From Paludibacteraceae bacterium (GTDB lineage: Bacteria; Bacteroidota; Bacteroidia; Bacteroidales; Paludibacteraceae): a stretch of DNA of 36,417 nt. The notes below the pieces were generated by a model, which was not told where the DNA came from, did not search any database, and worked only from the letters and a program-made list of their open reading frames with translations. The translations under genes and the position numbers were made by a program. Location of the stretch: the NCBI GenBank assembly GCA_017547145.1, contig JAFYQJ010000013.1:1-36417 (forward strand), given 5' to 3'. Shown here in pieces: positions 9,301 through 18,445 of the stretch (its first letter is position 1; every line of letters begins with the position of its first letter).

Positions 9301-9712
9301 TTTCGGTAAGAGAAGTCCATTCTTTTGTGTACTTCATCACTTCTTGACGGCAAGCAGCGTTGTATTCGTCTACACTGATTTTTTTGCCAATATCTTCTTT
9401 GGTGATGCCAAGCATTTTTTCAACACCAAGTTCTACGGGAAGTCCGTGAGTGTCCCAACCTGCTTTGCGTTTCACTTGGAAACCTTGCATTGTTTTGTAA
9501 CGACAGAAAGTATCTTTTATGGTACGAGCCATTACGTGATGAATACCAGGCATACCATTTGCCGAAGGAGGGCCTTCGAAGAAAATAAATCGTGGCGAAC
9601 CTTCGCGTGTTTCTATACTTTTGTGAAACAAATCATCGTTTTGCCATTTTTGCAAAACTTCTTTATTGATGTTCGATAAATTGAAAATGGAATACTCCTT
9701 AAACTTTTTCAT
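6368..9712 (-). CDS. ileS: Isoleucyl-tRNA synthetase, long eukaryote-like form
   Basis: Cytoplasmic class I synthetase that charges tRNA-Ile. It has 1114 residues, normal for the long form. Seen: the HIGH-type motif as PGIHH (residues 55-59), an editing (CP1) domain with the stretch TTPWTLPSNTALCVGP, WFDSGAMPYAQ, and KMSKR at 666-670, followed by the anticodon-binding domain and a C-terminal extension. GIHH in place of HIGH and the long C-terminal region are typical of the eukaryote-like IleRS group (often called IleS2), many members of which tolerate mupirocin; resistance here is inference. The ATG at 9712 fits the family N-terminus. It is divergent from the MATE gene. No T-box or other obvious leader is visible. 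Confidence 0.97.
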   Translation of the reverse strand: MKKFKEYSIFNLSNINKEVLQKWQNDDLFHKSIETREGSPRFIFFEGPPSANGMPGIHHVMARTIKDTFCRYKTMQGFQVKRKAGWDTHGLPVELGVEKMLGITKEDIGKKISVDEYNAACRQEVMKYTKEWTSLTEKMGYWVDLENPYITYDNKFIETLWWLLKQLYNKGLLYKGYTIQPYSPAAGTGLSSHELNQPGCYRDVKDTTCTAQFKIKGNQFGENAYFLAWTTTPWTLPSNTALCVGPKIEYNVVKAKNPYSAEDCTYILAKDLVKSYFGEKKIEEFEIVGEYIGADLVGTEYEQLIPWVNPGEGAFRVIAGDYVTTEDGTGIVHIAPTFGADDAFVAKKAGVPGLTFLTKKGETRPMVDMTGKFFVLEDLDEDFVKNQVNVELYKEYAGRYVKNAYDKNLTDKDETLDVAICMMLKQQGLAFRIEKHVHNYPHCWRTDKPVLYYPLDSWFIRTTAVKDEMIALNKTINWKPESTGTGRFGKWLENLNDWNLSRSRYWGTPLPIWRTDDGQEEICIGSIEELFNEIEKSVAAGFMAENPWKNFEVGNYSAENYDPKNIDLHRPYVDNIVLVSASGKPMKRELDLIDVWFDSGAMPYAQIHYPFENTEADRTSDFISEGVDQTRGWFFTLHAIHTMIENNVAFKNVISNGLVLDKNGNKMSKRLGNAVDPFETIEKYGSDPLRWYMMTNASPWDNLKFDVEGVEEVRRKFFGTLYNTYSFFALYANVDGFCGNEAQIDVAERPEIDQWILSLLNSLVKEVAEHYENYEPTRAGRAISDFVQENLSNWYVRLNRKRFWGGTMDNDKLAAYQTLYECLVTISKLMAPIAPFYADRLYCDLTGEGSVHLTDFPKCNEALISQNLEACMQLAQQATSMILALRKKANKKVRQPLQKAVIPVSSEEVLKQLQHVADLIKTEVNIKELQVVTDENSTIKLVKRIKPNFKTLGKKYGKQMKEIAAAIAGLAQEEIAAIETQGSIMLALASGEVCIEIADVEIATEDMPGWLVANEGNLTIALDIEVSEALRQEGIARELVNRIQNIRKTSGYEITDKISVSIEAREEITEAVENHKDYIASQVLATSLCIVEQIANPTPLDFEDFVVNIFIEKA

Positions 9713-9813
9713 ATAATGTGGTTATATATTGTTTTTGTACAAAAAAATACTAATGCAAATTATCTTGCAAAGATAATAAAAAACAAGGAACTCTCTCTTT
9801 AATCTGAAATTGT

Positions 9814-9821
9814 TATATTTG
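9814..9821 (+). promoter_or_regulatory. -7 box (TATATTTG) of the MATE gene
   Basis: An exact TAnnTTTG match ends only 10 nt before the ATG at 9831. The mRNA should be leaderless or nearly so, and the in-frame TTG at 9810 cannot be the start. Confidence 0.6.
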
Positions 9822-9830
9822 CGACCTTTT

Positions 9831-11183
9831 ATGATAAATTTCAAAAAATATATCCCTTTTTATAAACGCAATCTTAAGGTCGCAATTCCTATTATATTTA
9901 CTCAACTTGGAGGTGGACTTGTTCAGTTTGTAGATAATATTATGGTTGGGCATTTGGGTGCTGTCGATTTGGCGGCGGTTGCTTTTGCTAATTCTATTTT
10001 TATTATGGGATTTGTTTTTGCCATGGGAGCAACTATGGGAATCACTCCACTTGTAGGGCAGGCATTTGTTCAAAAAAATCATTCGCAAGTGGCTAAATTG
10101 TTGCACAACGGAGCTTTTTTTAGTTTGCTTTTTGGAGCTATATTGACACTATTATTGCTTGTTTGCTATTTTTTTATCGACCAAATGGGGCAAGAACCAC
10201 GTGTTGCTGACTTGTCTAAACCATACTATTTGGCTTTGGTTGTTAGTTTGTTGCCGTATATGGTTTTCTGCGTATTAAAGCAATTTTTAGAAGGGTTGGG
10301 TAATACGAAAGTTGCAATGGCCATAACGATTTTTGCAAATGTGCTTAATATCATTCTAAATTATCTGCTTATTTTTGGTAAGTATGGTTTCCCTCAGTTA
10401 GGAGCTTTTGGGGCGGGTGTTGCTACGCTTGTGGCTCGTTTGTTGATGCCTGTGCTGTTTTTAGTTGTCATTATGAGGCATAAGGAGTGGAGTGTTTACC
10501 TTAAAGGATTTTCGTGGAAAGCAATATCTCGTTCGGGAGTTTTTTCGGTAGCAAAAGTAGGACTACCAATTGGCGGACAAATGCTTTTGGAGTGTGCGGC
10601 ATGGGCTTTGCTTACGATAATTGTTGGGTGGCTTGGAGCGATACCTTTGGCAGCAAATCAAATTGCAAACAATGTTACTACTATTTCGTTTATGATGATA
10701 GTTGGTGTATCTTCGGCAACTACTATTAGAGTTAGTCATCAGCTAGGATTGCGAGATTTTTTTGCTTTGAAAATGGCTATGCGAGCAAGCATTCATTTAT
10801 GCCTTTTTCTGAACGCTATAATGGCTTGTTTGATGATAGGGCTTCGCTATCAAATACCATTGATTTTTACAACGGACAGAGAGGTGGTGGAAATTACAGC
10901 CCAGCTGTTGGTTTTTGCTGGATTGTTTCAGCTTTCTGATGGCTTGCAAAGTGTAGGAGCTGGTGTTTTGCGTGGTTTGACGGATGTAAAACGGCTCGTA
11001 TTTTATGCTTTCGTTACCTATATCTGTGTAAATATTCCATTAGGTTATGTTTTGGCATTTACGTTTGATATAGGTGTCTCGGGCATTTGGGTGGCTTTTA
11101 TTATAAGTTTGACGCTTGCTGCTGTGTTGTATCATCGCCGTTGTAGAGTGAAAATTGAGCAACTTGAACAGCAGCTAGGGTAA
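9831..11183 (+). CDS. MATE-family multidrug/toxin exporter (NorM-like)
   Basis: Inner-membrane exporter of 450 residues with twelve hydrophobic segments in two similar halves. Typical MATE stretches are visible: QFVDNIMVGHLGAVDLAA and FAMGATMGITPLVGQA in the first half, and LPIGGQMLLECAAW and QIANNVTTISFMM at the start of the second. Such proteins expel cationic drugs or metabolites using Na+ or H+; the substrate cannot be told. I chose the ATG at 9831 because the -7 box covers 9814-9821, so the longer TTG-initiated frame would begin upstream of the transcription start. It is a single gene. A 338-bp gap with a structured element follows. Confidence 0.92.
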   Translation: MINFKKYIPFYKRNLKVAIPIIFTQLGGGLVQFVDNIMVGHLGAVDLAAVAFANSIFIMGFVFAMGATMGITPLVGQAFVQKNHSQVAKLLHNGAFFSLLFGAILTLLLLVCYFFIDQMGQEPRVADLSKPYYLALVVSLLPYMVFCVLKQFLEGLGNTKVAMAITIFANVLNIILNYLLIFGKYGFPQLGAFGAGVATLVARLLMPVLFLVVIMRHKEWSVYLKGFSWKAISRSGVFSVAKVGLPIGGQMLLECAAWALLTIIVGWLGAIPLAANQIANNVTTISFMMIVGVSSATTIRVSHQLGLRDFFALKMAMRASIHLCLFLNAIMACLMIGLRYQIPLIFTTDREVVEITAQLLVFAGLFQLSDGLQSVGAGVLRGLTDVKRLVFYAFVTYICVNIPLGYVLAFTFDIGVSGIWVAFIISLTLAAVLYHRRCRVKIEQLEQQLG

Positions 11184-11232
11184 TATCTCCAATTTTATCT
11201 ACTTAACTCACCAAAAACACATAACATTTTTT

Positions 11233-11240
11233 TACCTTTG
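11233..11240 (+). promoter_or_regulatory. -7 box (TACCTTTG) before structured element copy 3
   Basis: An exact TAnnTTTG match 281 nt upstream of the mod start. Transcription from here would make the structured element at 11242-11472 either the 5' leader of the restriction-modification operon or a separate short RNA. Confidence 0.6.
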
Positions 11241-11241
11241 C

Positions 11242-11472
11242 CACTGCTCTGCGATAGCGATTGCAGGGCAAGGTTTATTTTTTAATTTTTGAGCTTTACG
11301 CTCTTATTCTCACAGAATCGAAATCGGCAAAATTTCAGTAAGTAGTGGAGAATAAGCGAGCAAAAGGTTCACGCTTTCGGGCGTGAGCTGTTTCGTGCTT
11401 ATCACTACAATGGCTTTGCCGAGCCACGATTCTGAAATAAGCAAATAAACGAAAACAGCGAACGCTTTTTTT
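11242..11472 (+). ncRNA. Structured RNA-like element, copy 3
   Basis: Lies in the 338-bp gap before mod, in the same orientation. After the promoter come the small hairpin GAGC/GCTC (11291-11303) and a long hairpin: outer stem AGAATCG/CGATTCT (11314-11320/11427-11433), then GTAGTG/CACTAC and ATAAGC/GCTTAT (11342-11357/11397-11408). The tip hairpin is TCACGC/GCGTGA (11369-11386). In the internal loop, TGGC/GCCA (11411-11414/11423-11426) closes an 8-nt loop, TTTGCCGA, that is an exact complement of TCGGCAAA at 11324-11331. It ends with ACGC plus seven T (11466-11472). The plan equals copies 1 and 2 while stem sequences differ. It ends about 50 nt before the mod ATG. Confidence 0.5.
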
Positions 11473-11521
11473 ATTGCTTACTATCGGAATGGACGTTTGC
11501 TCAAGCAAAAGTTTTTAGCGG

Positions 11522-13138
11522 ATGATAGACAAAAGCAAACAATCACTTATCGATGAAATCAACAAACGTGTTGATGAAAAAATTTTGGAGAGAACCAATG
11601 CCGATCTTTTAATCAAGTTGATAACCAATGCCGACACGCTCGACGAGGCGATAAACATTGCTGCACTTGGCACAACCTACAAACGCACAGGGCTTCACTT
11701 CGATAAGCGTTTGGAAAAAATGGGCACTACTATTAAATACTTCAAAAAAAACGAAGATTTGTCTTTTCATTCCGATGACAATAAGCCGACACACAAACTC
11801 ATTATAGGCGATAACTACGAAGCATTGCAAAACTTGCTCATACAATACAAAGGCAAGATAAACGTGATTTACATCGACCCACCTTACGGCAAAGACTCTA
11901 TGGGCGAGTTTGCAAAAACCAATTACGACAACGCCATTACACGCGACAATCTCCTTTCTATGCTCTATCCTCGTCTGCAACTCGCAAAGCAACTTTTGAG
12001 CGACGATGGGGTGATATTTTGTTCGATAGACGACAAAAACCAAGCGTATGTAAAATGTTTGTTTGATGAGGTGATGGGGGAAGGGAATTTTGTAAACACT
12101 TCGATTGTAATGAATAATCGAGGTGGTCGTGATTATGGTGGCATAGCAATTCAACATGAATATTTGCTAATCTATTCAAAGAATATATTTGAGTATGAGT
12201 TAAATCCAATAGAAGATGTGGATAAGAAATTTCAACATACTGATGATATAGGAGGATTTAATCTCATGGAATTGAGAAATCGAAATGTGAAATTCAATGA
12301 CAAAAATCGTCCTAATTTGTTCTACCCATTTTATCTCAATCCTCAAAGAAAGGATTCAAATGGACTTTACGAAATTGCACTTGAAAAGTCCAATGATTTT
12401 TGCATAGAGGTTTTGCCTTCTAAATCCCAAGGTATTCAAACTGTATGGAGATGGGGAAAAGAAGAAAAATCAAGAGAAAATCTCAATAAGGAGATTTTTG
12501 GCAAGGCGAATCAAAATGGTGGCTACATGATAGTACAAAAGTATCGTAAAACTACCAAAATGCAACGTAGTATATGGGATGAAAAAGAATTTGTAAACGA
12601 ACGTGGTACAGAAGCGGTTAAAGAAATAGTAGGGAATGGAATATTTGACTATCCAAAATCGGTTTCCCTTTTGAAAAGAGTAGTTGAATTAGCTTCTAAT
12701 GAAAAATCTCTAATACTTGATTTTTTTGCGGGAAGTGGTAGTTTAGGTCATGCCGTTTTGGACTTGAATAAACAAGACGGAGGCAACCGCACTTTCATCC
12801 TTTGTCAACTCAATGAAAAAACGGGAACCACGCCAAACGGAATAGCATACGATGTAACCGCCAAACGCCTAAAACGCATCATGACAGGCGAGTGCTACGA
12901 CGGTACAAAAAACTTCAAGTGGATAGAGAAAAACGAATCGTACGGCGGCAACCTCGATGTGTACGAAATAGATAGCGTCAGCAACTTTGAATGGACCGAT
13001 GGTAAAACGCCTTTCGATGTAATAGATGAAACGCTCTACGGAAAAGAGCAATTTACGACCACAAAAGAAAAAATAGAATGGGTTTGTAGCCATTTTGACA
13101 AAACGCAAAAGTATTTGGAATCAAAAACGGAAGAATAA
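11522..13138 (+). CDS. mod: Type III restriction-modification methyltransferase (Mod subunit)
   Basis: Adenine-specific DNA methyltransferase of 538 residues that recognises the target site for both modification and restriction. The amino-methylation motif DPPY (119-122) comes before the AdoMet-binding motif DFFAGSGS (400-407), the beta-class order of type III Mod proteins. The ~275 residues between them hold the target-recognition domain. By eye the DNA coding for this middle part (about 12080-12720) is more AT-rich and uses different codons from the GC-richer flanks, suggesting replacement of the recognition domain by recombination. The next gene, the Res subunit, starts 9 nt after the stop, so the pair is an operon. 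The structured element copy 3 lies in the upstream region. Confidence 0.94.
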   Translation: MIDKSKQSLIDEINKRVDEKILERTNADLLIKLITNADTLDEAINIAALGTTYKRTGLHFDKRLEKMGTTIKYFKKNEDLSFHSDDNKPTHKLIIGDNYEALQNLLIQYKGKINVIYIDPPYGKDSMGEFAKTNYDNAITRDNLLSMLYPRLQLAKQLLSDDGVIFCSIDDKNQAYVKCLFDEVMGEGNFVNTSIVMNNRGGRDYGGIAIQHEYLLIYSKNIFEYELNPIEDVDKKFQHTDDIGGFNLMELRNRNVKFNDKNRPNLFYPFYLNPQRKDSNGLYEIALEKSNDFCIEVLPSKSQGIQTVWRWGKEEKSRENLNKEIFGKANQNGGYMIVQKYRKTTKMQRSIWDEKEFVNERGTEAVKEIVGNGIFDYPKSVSLLKRVVELASNEKSLILDFFAGSGSLGHAVLDLNKQDGGNRTFILCQLNEKTGTTPNGIAYDVTAKRLKRIMTGECYDGTKNFKWIEKNESYGGNLDVYEIDSVSNFEWTDGKTPFDVIDETLYGKEQFTTTKEKIEWVCSHFDKTQKYLESKTEE

Positions 13139-13147
13139 AGTTTTTTT

Positions 13148-15172
13148 ATGTTACAAGAAGCAAAAGATTTGCAAAACAGAGCGGTAACGCAGTTGGTGTC
13201 GTCGCTTGCTCAAGGCAAAACGGAATATACCTTCCGTGCTCCCACGGGAAGTGGCAAAACGTATATGATGGCGGACTTTATGAATCGCATACTTGCTTTG
13301 CAAAGCAACGTAGTGTTTTTGGTGTCGTCGCTTTCGAAAAGCGAACTTGCAGAGCAGAACTACAATTCGTTTTGTGCGTTGAGTCAGAACGGAACGTTTC
13401 CTCATCTCAATCCTTATTTGATCAATTCGGAATCGAGTGGCGAAGGTGCGTTGCATATCCCCGTGGACTACAATGTTTATGTGTTGCCTCGCGATTTGTA
13501 CAAAGACAGAAGCAAGTTGAAAGAAGAAGGCACGTTTTTGAACTTTTTGGAAACAACAACGGGCAACGTGTTTAACCAAACAACGGGTAAGCAAATCTAC
13601 GTCATCAAAGACGAATGCCACATTGCAACTTCGAATCTCGACGAGTTGAGTAAATTTTTTTCGGTGGTTATTAACTTTTCGGCTACACCAAAATCATCAC
13701 AACTCCAAAAAACCTATGTAGAAATAACTAACACTGCTGCCGAAGAAGCAAAATTGATAAAGCAAGTGGAATTTCAGCCTGACGACGATACGCTTGATGT
13801 GGCTCTCGACCATTTCGAGGAAACAAAAATCAATTACATAAACTTATTGCAAGTGAATCCTTGCTTCATTATTCAAATTTCGAATAAAGACAAAGCCGAA
13901 GAGGAATTGAACAACAATATTTTCCCAACACTCAACAACACTAAGCATCAAGATTTGAAGTGGGTTTACATCACAGGCGACAAGTCGGGTAAAGGGTGCC
14001 GAACAAACGATTCGGGGTTGAACAAACTTCCAGTATCGAAGTGGAAAGAGTATATGAAAGGTAAAGAATCTAGCATATCGGTTATCATTTTCAAAATGGT
14101 AATTTCCGAAGGTTGGGACATACCTCGTGCATGTATGCTCTATCAGGTGCGCGACACGCAAAGCAAGCAACTCGACGAGCAAGTAATGGGTCGTGTTCGT
14201 CGCAATCCGCGTTTGTTGGATTTTGAATTTTTGTCTAAAGATGCACAAGAATTGGCTTCTACGGCGTGGATTTGGGGTATAAAACCTAAAGAAATAAGTT
14301 TGCCAAAGCACGTTAATTTGTATAGAAATTACGACATCGAAAACGAAATTAGCATAACGCCTACAAAGCTAAAAACGGAGAATGTTAACAACAATTTGAA
14401 AGTAGAAGAACTTCTAGAAAACAAAAAAAGCAAACTGACGGGAGGAAATATTTTTGAAATGTATCGTACACTCGTGCAACACGAAAACAAGATACAAGAA
14501 ATGTGTTACGAATATGCCGATACTTTTCAAAAGTGGCGTTTGTTTGTAGAAAACATTGGCGAAGTGAAGAAAAAATATCATTCGTATATTACCGACTACG
14601 AAAAAAGTATGAGCGTTTGCGATGCGGTAAGTTTCCCGTATGGAAGTAGCTATAATGAAACAGAGAAAACGCTTACACTTGACGATTGGGTTTGGTATCG
14701 CAAAGAGGGCGATACGCTTTTCGATGAATTTTCGTTCGATAGCGAAGCCGAAAAAAAGTGGGCAGAAGTTTTGAAAGATATTCGTCAAAATAGCATTCAA
14801 TCAACAAATCTAACAGAAGGGAACAAATTTTTGTGGGGGAAAAACTTTCCGCTTAATTCCGAAATAAAATTTGAGTATTTCTCCGATGGCATTCATAGTT
14901 CGTATCCCGATTTTGTGATGAAAGACAAAAAAGGTCGCATTCATATTTTCGAGGTTAAAAGCGTCAATAAATCGTCTGCTTTGAGTATTAACGAGGAAGA
15001 ATACGAAACAAAAGTAAGAGTATTAAAAGAGTGTTATAGAGTTTGTTCTAAAAAAACAGAACATATTTTCTATTTGCCTATTTTAGATAATAATACATGG
15101 AAAATAACAAAATTCGAAAATGGCAACGAAACAACCATAGACAAATCTACTTTTATAAATAGCTTGAAATAA
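13148..15172 (+). CDS. res: Type III restriction enzyme (Res subunit), compact
   Basis: Helicase-nuclease partner of Mod; in this family Mod-Res complexes translocate or slide on DNA using ATP and cut near unmethylated sites. Seen: Walker A PTGSGKT at 32-38, DECH at 155-158, the SAT-like motif FSATPKS, and the helicase motif VI region EQVMGRVRRNP. A C-terminal PD-(D/E)xK nuclease is visible with PD at 587-588 and EVK at 602-604. All catalytic residues are present, so activity is expected. At 674 residues it is shorter than classical type III Res proteins such as EcoP15I (about 970), so some linker or accessory parts are missing. It follows mod by 9 nt. Confidence 0.93.
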   Translation: MLQEAKDLQNRAVTQLVSSLAQGKTEYTFRAPTGSGKTYMMADFMNRILALQSNVVFLVSSLSKSELAEQNYNSFCALSQNGTFPHLNPYLINSESSGEGALHIPVDYNVYVLPRDLYKDRSKLKEEGTFLNFLETTTGNVFNQTTGKQIYVIKDECHIATSNLDELSKFFSVVINFSATPKSSQLQKTYVEITNTAAEEAKLIKQVEFQPDDDTLDVALDHFEETKINYINLLQVNPCFIIQISNKDKAEEELNNNIFPTLNNTKHQDLKWVYITGDKSGKGCRTNDSGLNKLPVSKWKEYMKGKESSISVIIFKMVISEGWDIPRACMLYQVRDTQSKQLDEQVMGRVRRNPRLLDFEFLSKDAQELASTAWIWGIKPKEISLPKHVNLYRNYDIENEISITPTKLKTENVNNNLKVEELLENKKSKLTGGNIFEMYRTLVQHENKIQEMCYEYADTFQKWRLFVENIGEVKKKYHSYITDYEKSMSVCDAVSFPYGSSYNETEKTLTLDDWVWYRKEGDTLFDEFSFDSEAEKKWAEVLKDIRQNSIQSTNLTEGNKFLWGKNFPLNSEIKFEYFSDGIHSSYPDFVMKDKKGRIHIFEVKSVNKSSALSINEEEYETKVRVLKECYRVCSKKTEHIFYLPILDNNTWKITKFENGNETTIDKSTFINSLK

Positions 15173-15200
15173 GAAAAGGAACTTTCAAGTTCCTTTTCTT
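15171..15200. terminator. Bidirectional terminator between res and the antiporter gene
   Basis: A perfect 14-bp stem, AAGAAAAGGAACTT (15171-15184) with AAGTTCCTTTTCTT (15187-15200). It overlaps the res stop codon and lies 4 nt from the convergent antiporter stop. The A/T-rich outer arms give a U-rich 3' end on either strand. Confidence 0.75.
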
Positions 15201-15203
15201 ATA

Positions 15204-16697
15204 TTAATGCTTTATATTCAGTGTGTTGTAAGTTTCCATTAAAGCCTCGTGGTCGTCGGTAATTATCAGGAGTTTGTCGCCCGAAAGCAATGTGGTTTTT
15301 CCTGTAGGCACAAAGAATTTTTTGTTGCGTTTTATCATTACCACAAGTGTTTTGTCGGGCAATCCTAAATCCATTAGGGAATTCCCTTTTTCTAGAATTT
15401 TGTCGGTAATGGTAATCTCTGTGGTTACCGATTTAATTTCGTCAGAAAAATCAACATCAAAATCTTCTAGTTTTTTTAGTTGCTTGCTGTTATCGTCAAG
15501 TTTTAGCCATTTAGCCATTATAGGTAACGAAGTGCCTTGTATTAACAACGAGACTAGCGTACAAAAAAATACGATATTGAAAATTGTTCTTGCATGAGGT
15601 AGGTTTTCTGCCAAAGGAAGAATGGCAAAAATGATAGGCACAGCTCCACGTAGTCCGCACCACGATACGTAAACTTTACTGCGGAAATCGATGTGTTTAA
15701 ACGGTAATAAACATAAGAAAGCACTAATTGGTCGTGCTACAAAAATCATCACAATGCTGATGATAAGTCCGGGAATTGCTATAGGTATCAATTCAGAAGG
15801 ATTTACAAGAAGCCCAAGCGTCAGGAACATGAGCAATTGGCAAAGCCATGTTAGCCCATCGAAAAAATTGATGGTAGAGCGTTTGTGTTGAAACGAAGAA
15901 TTACCAATGATAAGTCCTGCAATGTATACGGCTAAATATCCATTCCCTTTTAAAAAGTAGGTGAGCGAAAAGGTGAGAATGCAAAATGTGAGTACTAAAA
16001 TAGGATAGAGTGAAGAGTTATCTATTTTTAGCCGATTTATAATCATTATGGCAACTTTGGCTAAAAGGTATCCTGCTAATACTCCAATGCAAAGTTGCAT
16101 TGCAATCATTCCAAGAATTTGCCAAACGTTTGGCATAGAGTTTAGTTTTACAATTTCGATAAGTGTAATCACTAAAATATAGGCCATAGGGTCGTTGCTT
16201 CCGCTTTCGAGCTCGAGGGTAGGGCGTAGGTTGTTTTTAAGTCGTAACCCTTTCGAGCGTAATATGGCAAAAACAGATGCAGAGTCGGTTGATGACATAA
16301 TTGCTGCTAAAAGCAATGATGTAATCAAACCCATTTGAGCTGATTTTAAGGTCATTCCAAATATTCCCCAAATAAGAAATCCTGTTATGAATGACATTAG
16401 CAATACGCCTAAAGTTGCAAGTGTAACACCTTGTTTTAATACGGGTCTAATTTCGTTTATTTTAGTATCCATCCCTCCCGAAAAAAGAATGATACAAAGC
16501 GATACGGTACCGATAGTTTGTGCTATCCCAATGTTGTTAAATTGAATGCCCAATCCGTCGCTTCCGCAAAGCATACCAACGCATAAGAATAGGAGCAATG
16601 CTGGCACACCAAAGCGAGAACTTGCTTTACCAGCTATAATACTTAAGAAAAAAAGTAGGGAAAGCCCTAGTAGAACTAATTCGAGTTTAATTTCCAT
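15204..16697 (-). CDS. Potassium/proton antiporter, CPA1 type with TrkA-C domain (CvrA/NhaP2-like)
   Basis: Inner-membrane exchanger of 497 residues. The first ~390 form a Na+/H+ exchanger-type membrane domain of about twelve helices (LLLFLCVGMLCGSDGLG, SSTDSASVFAIL, ELESGSNDPMAY). The acidic STDSASV and ESGSNDP motifs carry the ion-binding Asp residues expected for this family. The C-terminal ~80 residues (ending LLSGDKLLIITDDHEAL) form a TrkA-C/RCK-C ligand-binding domain, the arrangement of K+/H+ antiporters such as NhaP2/CvrA. K+ as the main ion is inferred from that domain. It is a single gene, divergent from pyrG. Confidence 0.88.
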   Translation of the reverse strand: MEIKLELVLLGLSLLFFLSIIAGKASSRFGVPALLLFLCVGMLCGSDGLGIQFNNIGIAQTIGTVSLCIILFSGGMDTKINEIRPVLKQGVTLATLGVLLMSFITGFLIWGIFGMTLKSAQMGLITSLLLAAIMSSTDSASVFAILRSKGLRLKNNLRPTLELESGSNDPMAYILVITLIEIVKLNSMPNVWQILGMIAMQLCIGVLAGYLLAKVAIMIINRLKIDNSSLYPILVLTFCILTFSLTYFLKGNGYLAVYIAGLIIGNSSFQHKRSTINFFDGLTWLCQLLMFLTLGLLVNPSELIPIAIPGLIISIVMIFVARPISAFLCLLPFKHIDFRSKVYVSWCGLRGAVPIIFAILPLAENLPHARTIFNIVFFCTLVSLLIQGTSLPIMAKWLKLDDNSKQLKKLEDFDVDFSDEIKSVTTEITITDKILEKGNSLMDLGLPDKTLVVMIKRNKKFFVPTGKTTLLSGDKLLIITDDHEALMETYNTLNIKH

Positions 16698-16720
16698 AAT
16701 ATATATGTGAAAAATGTGTA

Positions 16721-16728
16721 CAAAAGTA
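16721..16728 (-). promoter_or_regulatory. -7 box (TACTTTTG) of the antiporter gene
   Basis: An exact TAnnTTTG match on the minus strand, 23 nt from the ATG, divergent from the pyrG promoter 68 nt away. Confidence 0.6.
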
Positions 16729-16782
16729 GAATTATTTTTTTAGAAGATTTCGTTTTTTTAGTCAAAAAAACAATGAACGTAG

Positions 16783-18429
<1,647 letters not shown>

Positions 18430-18445
18430 GAAAAAGTAGGTATAA

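Noticed and set aside
9810-9830. TTG start giving a 457-residue MATE protein
   Set aside because: The TTG lies before the -7 box; the ATG at 9831 is the first plausible start after it.
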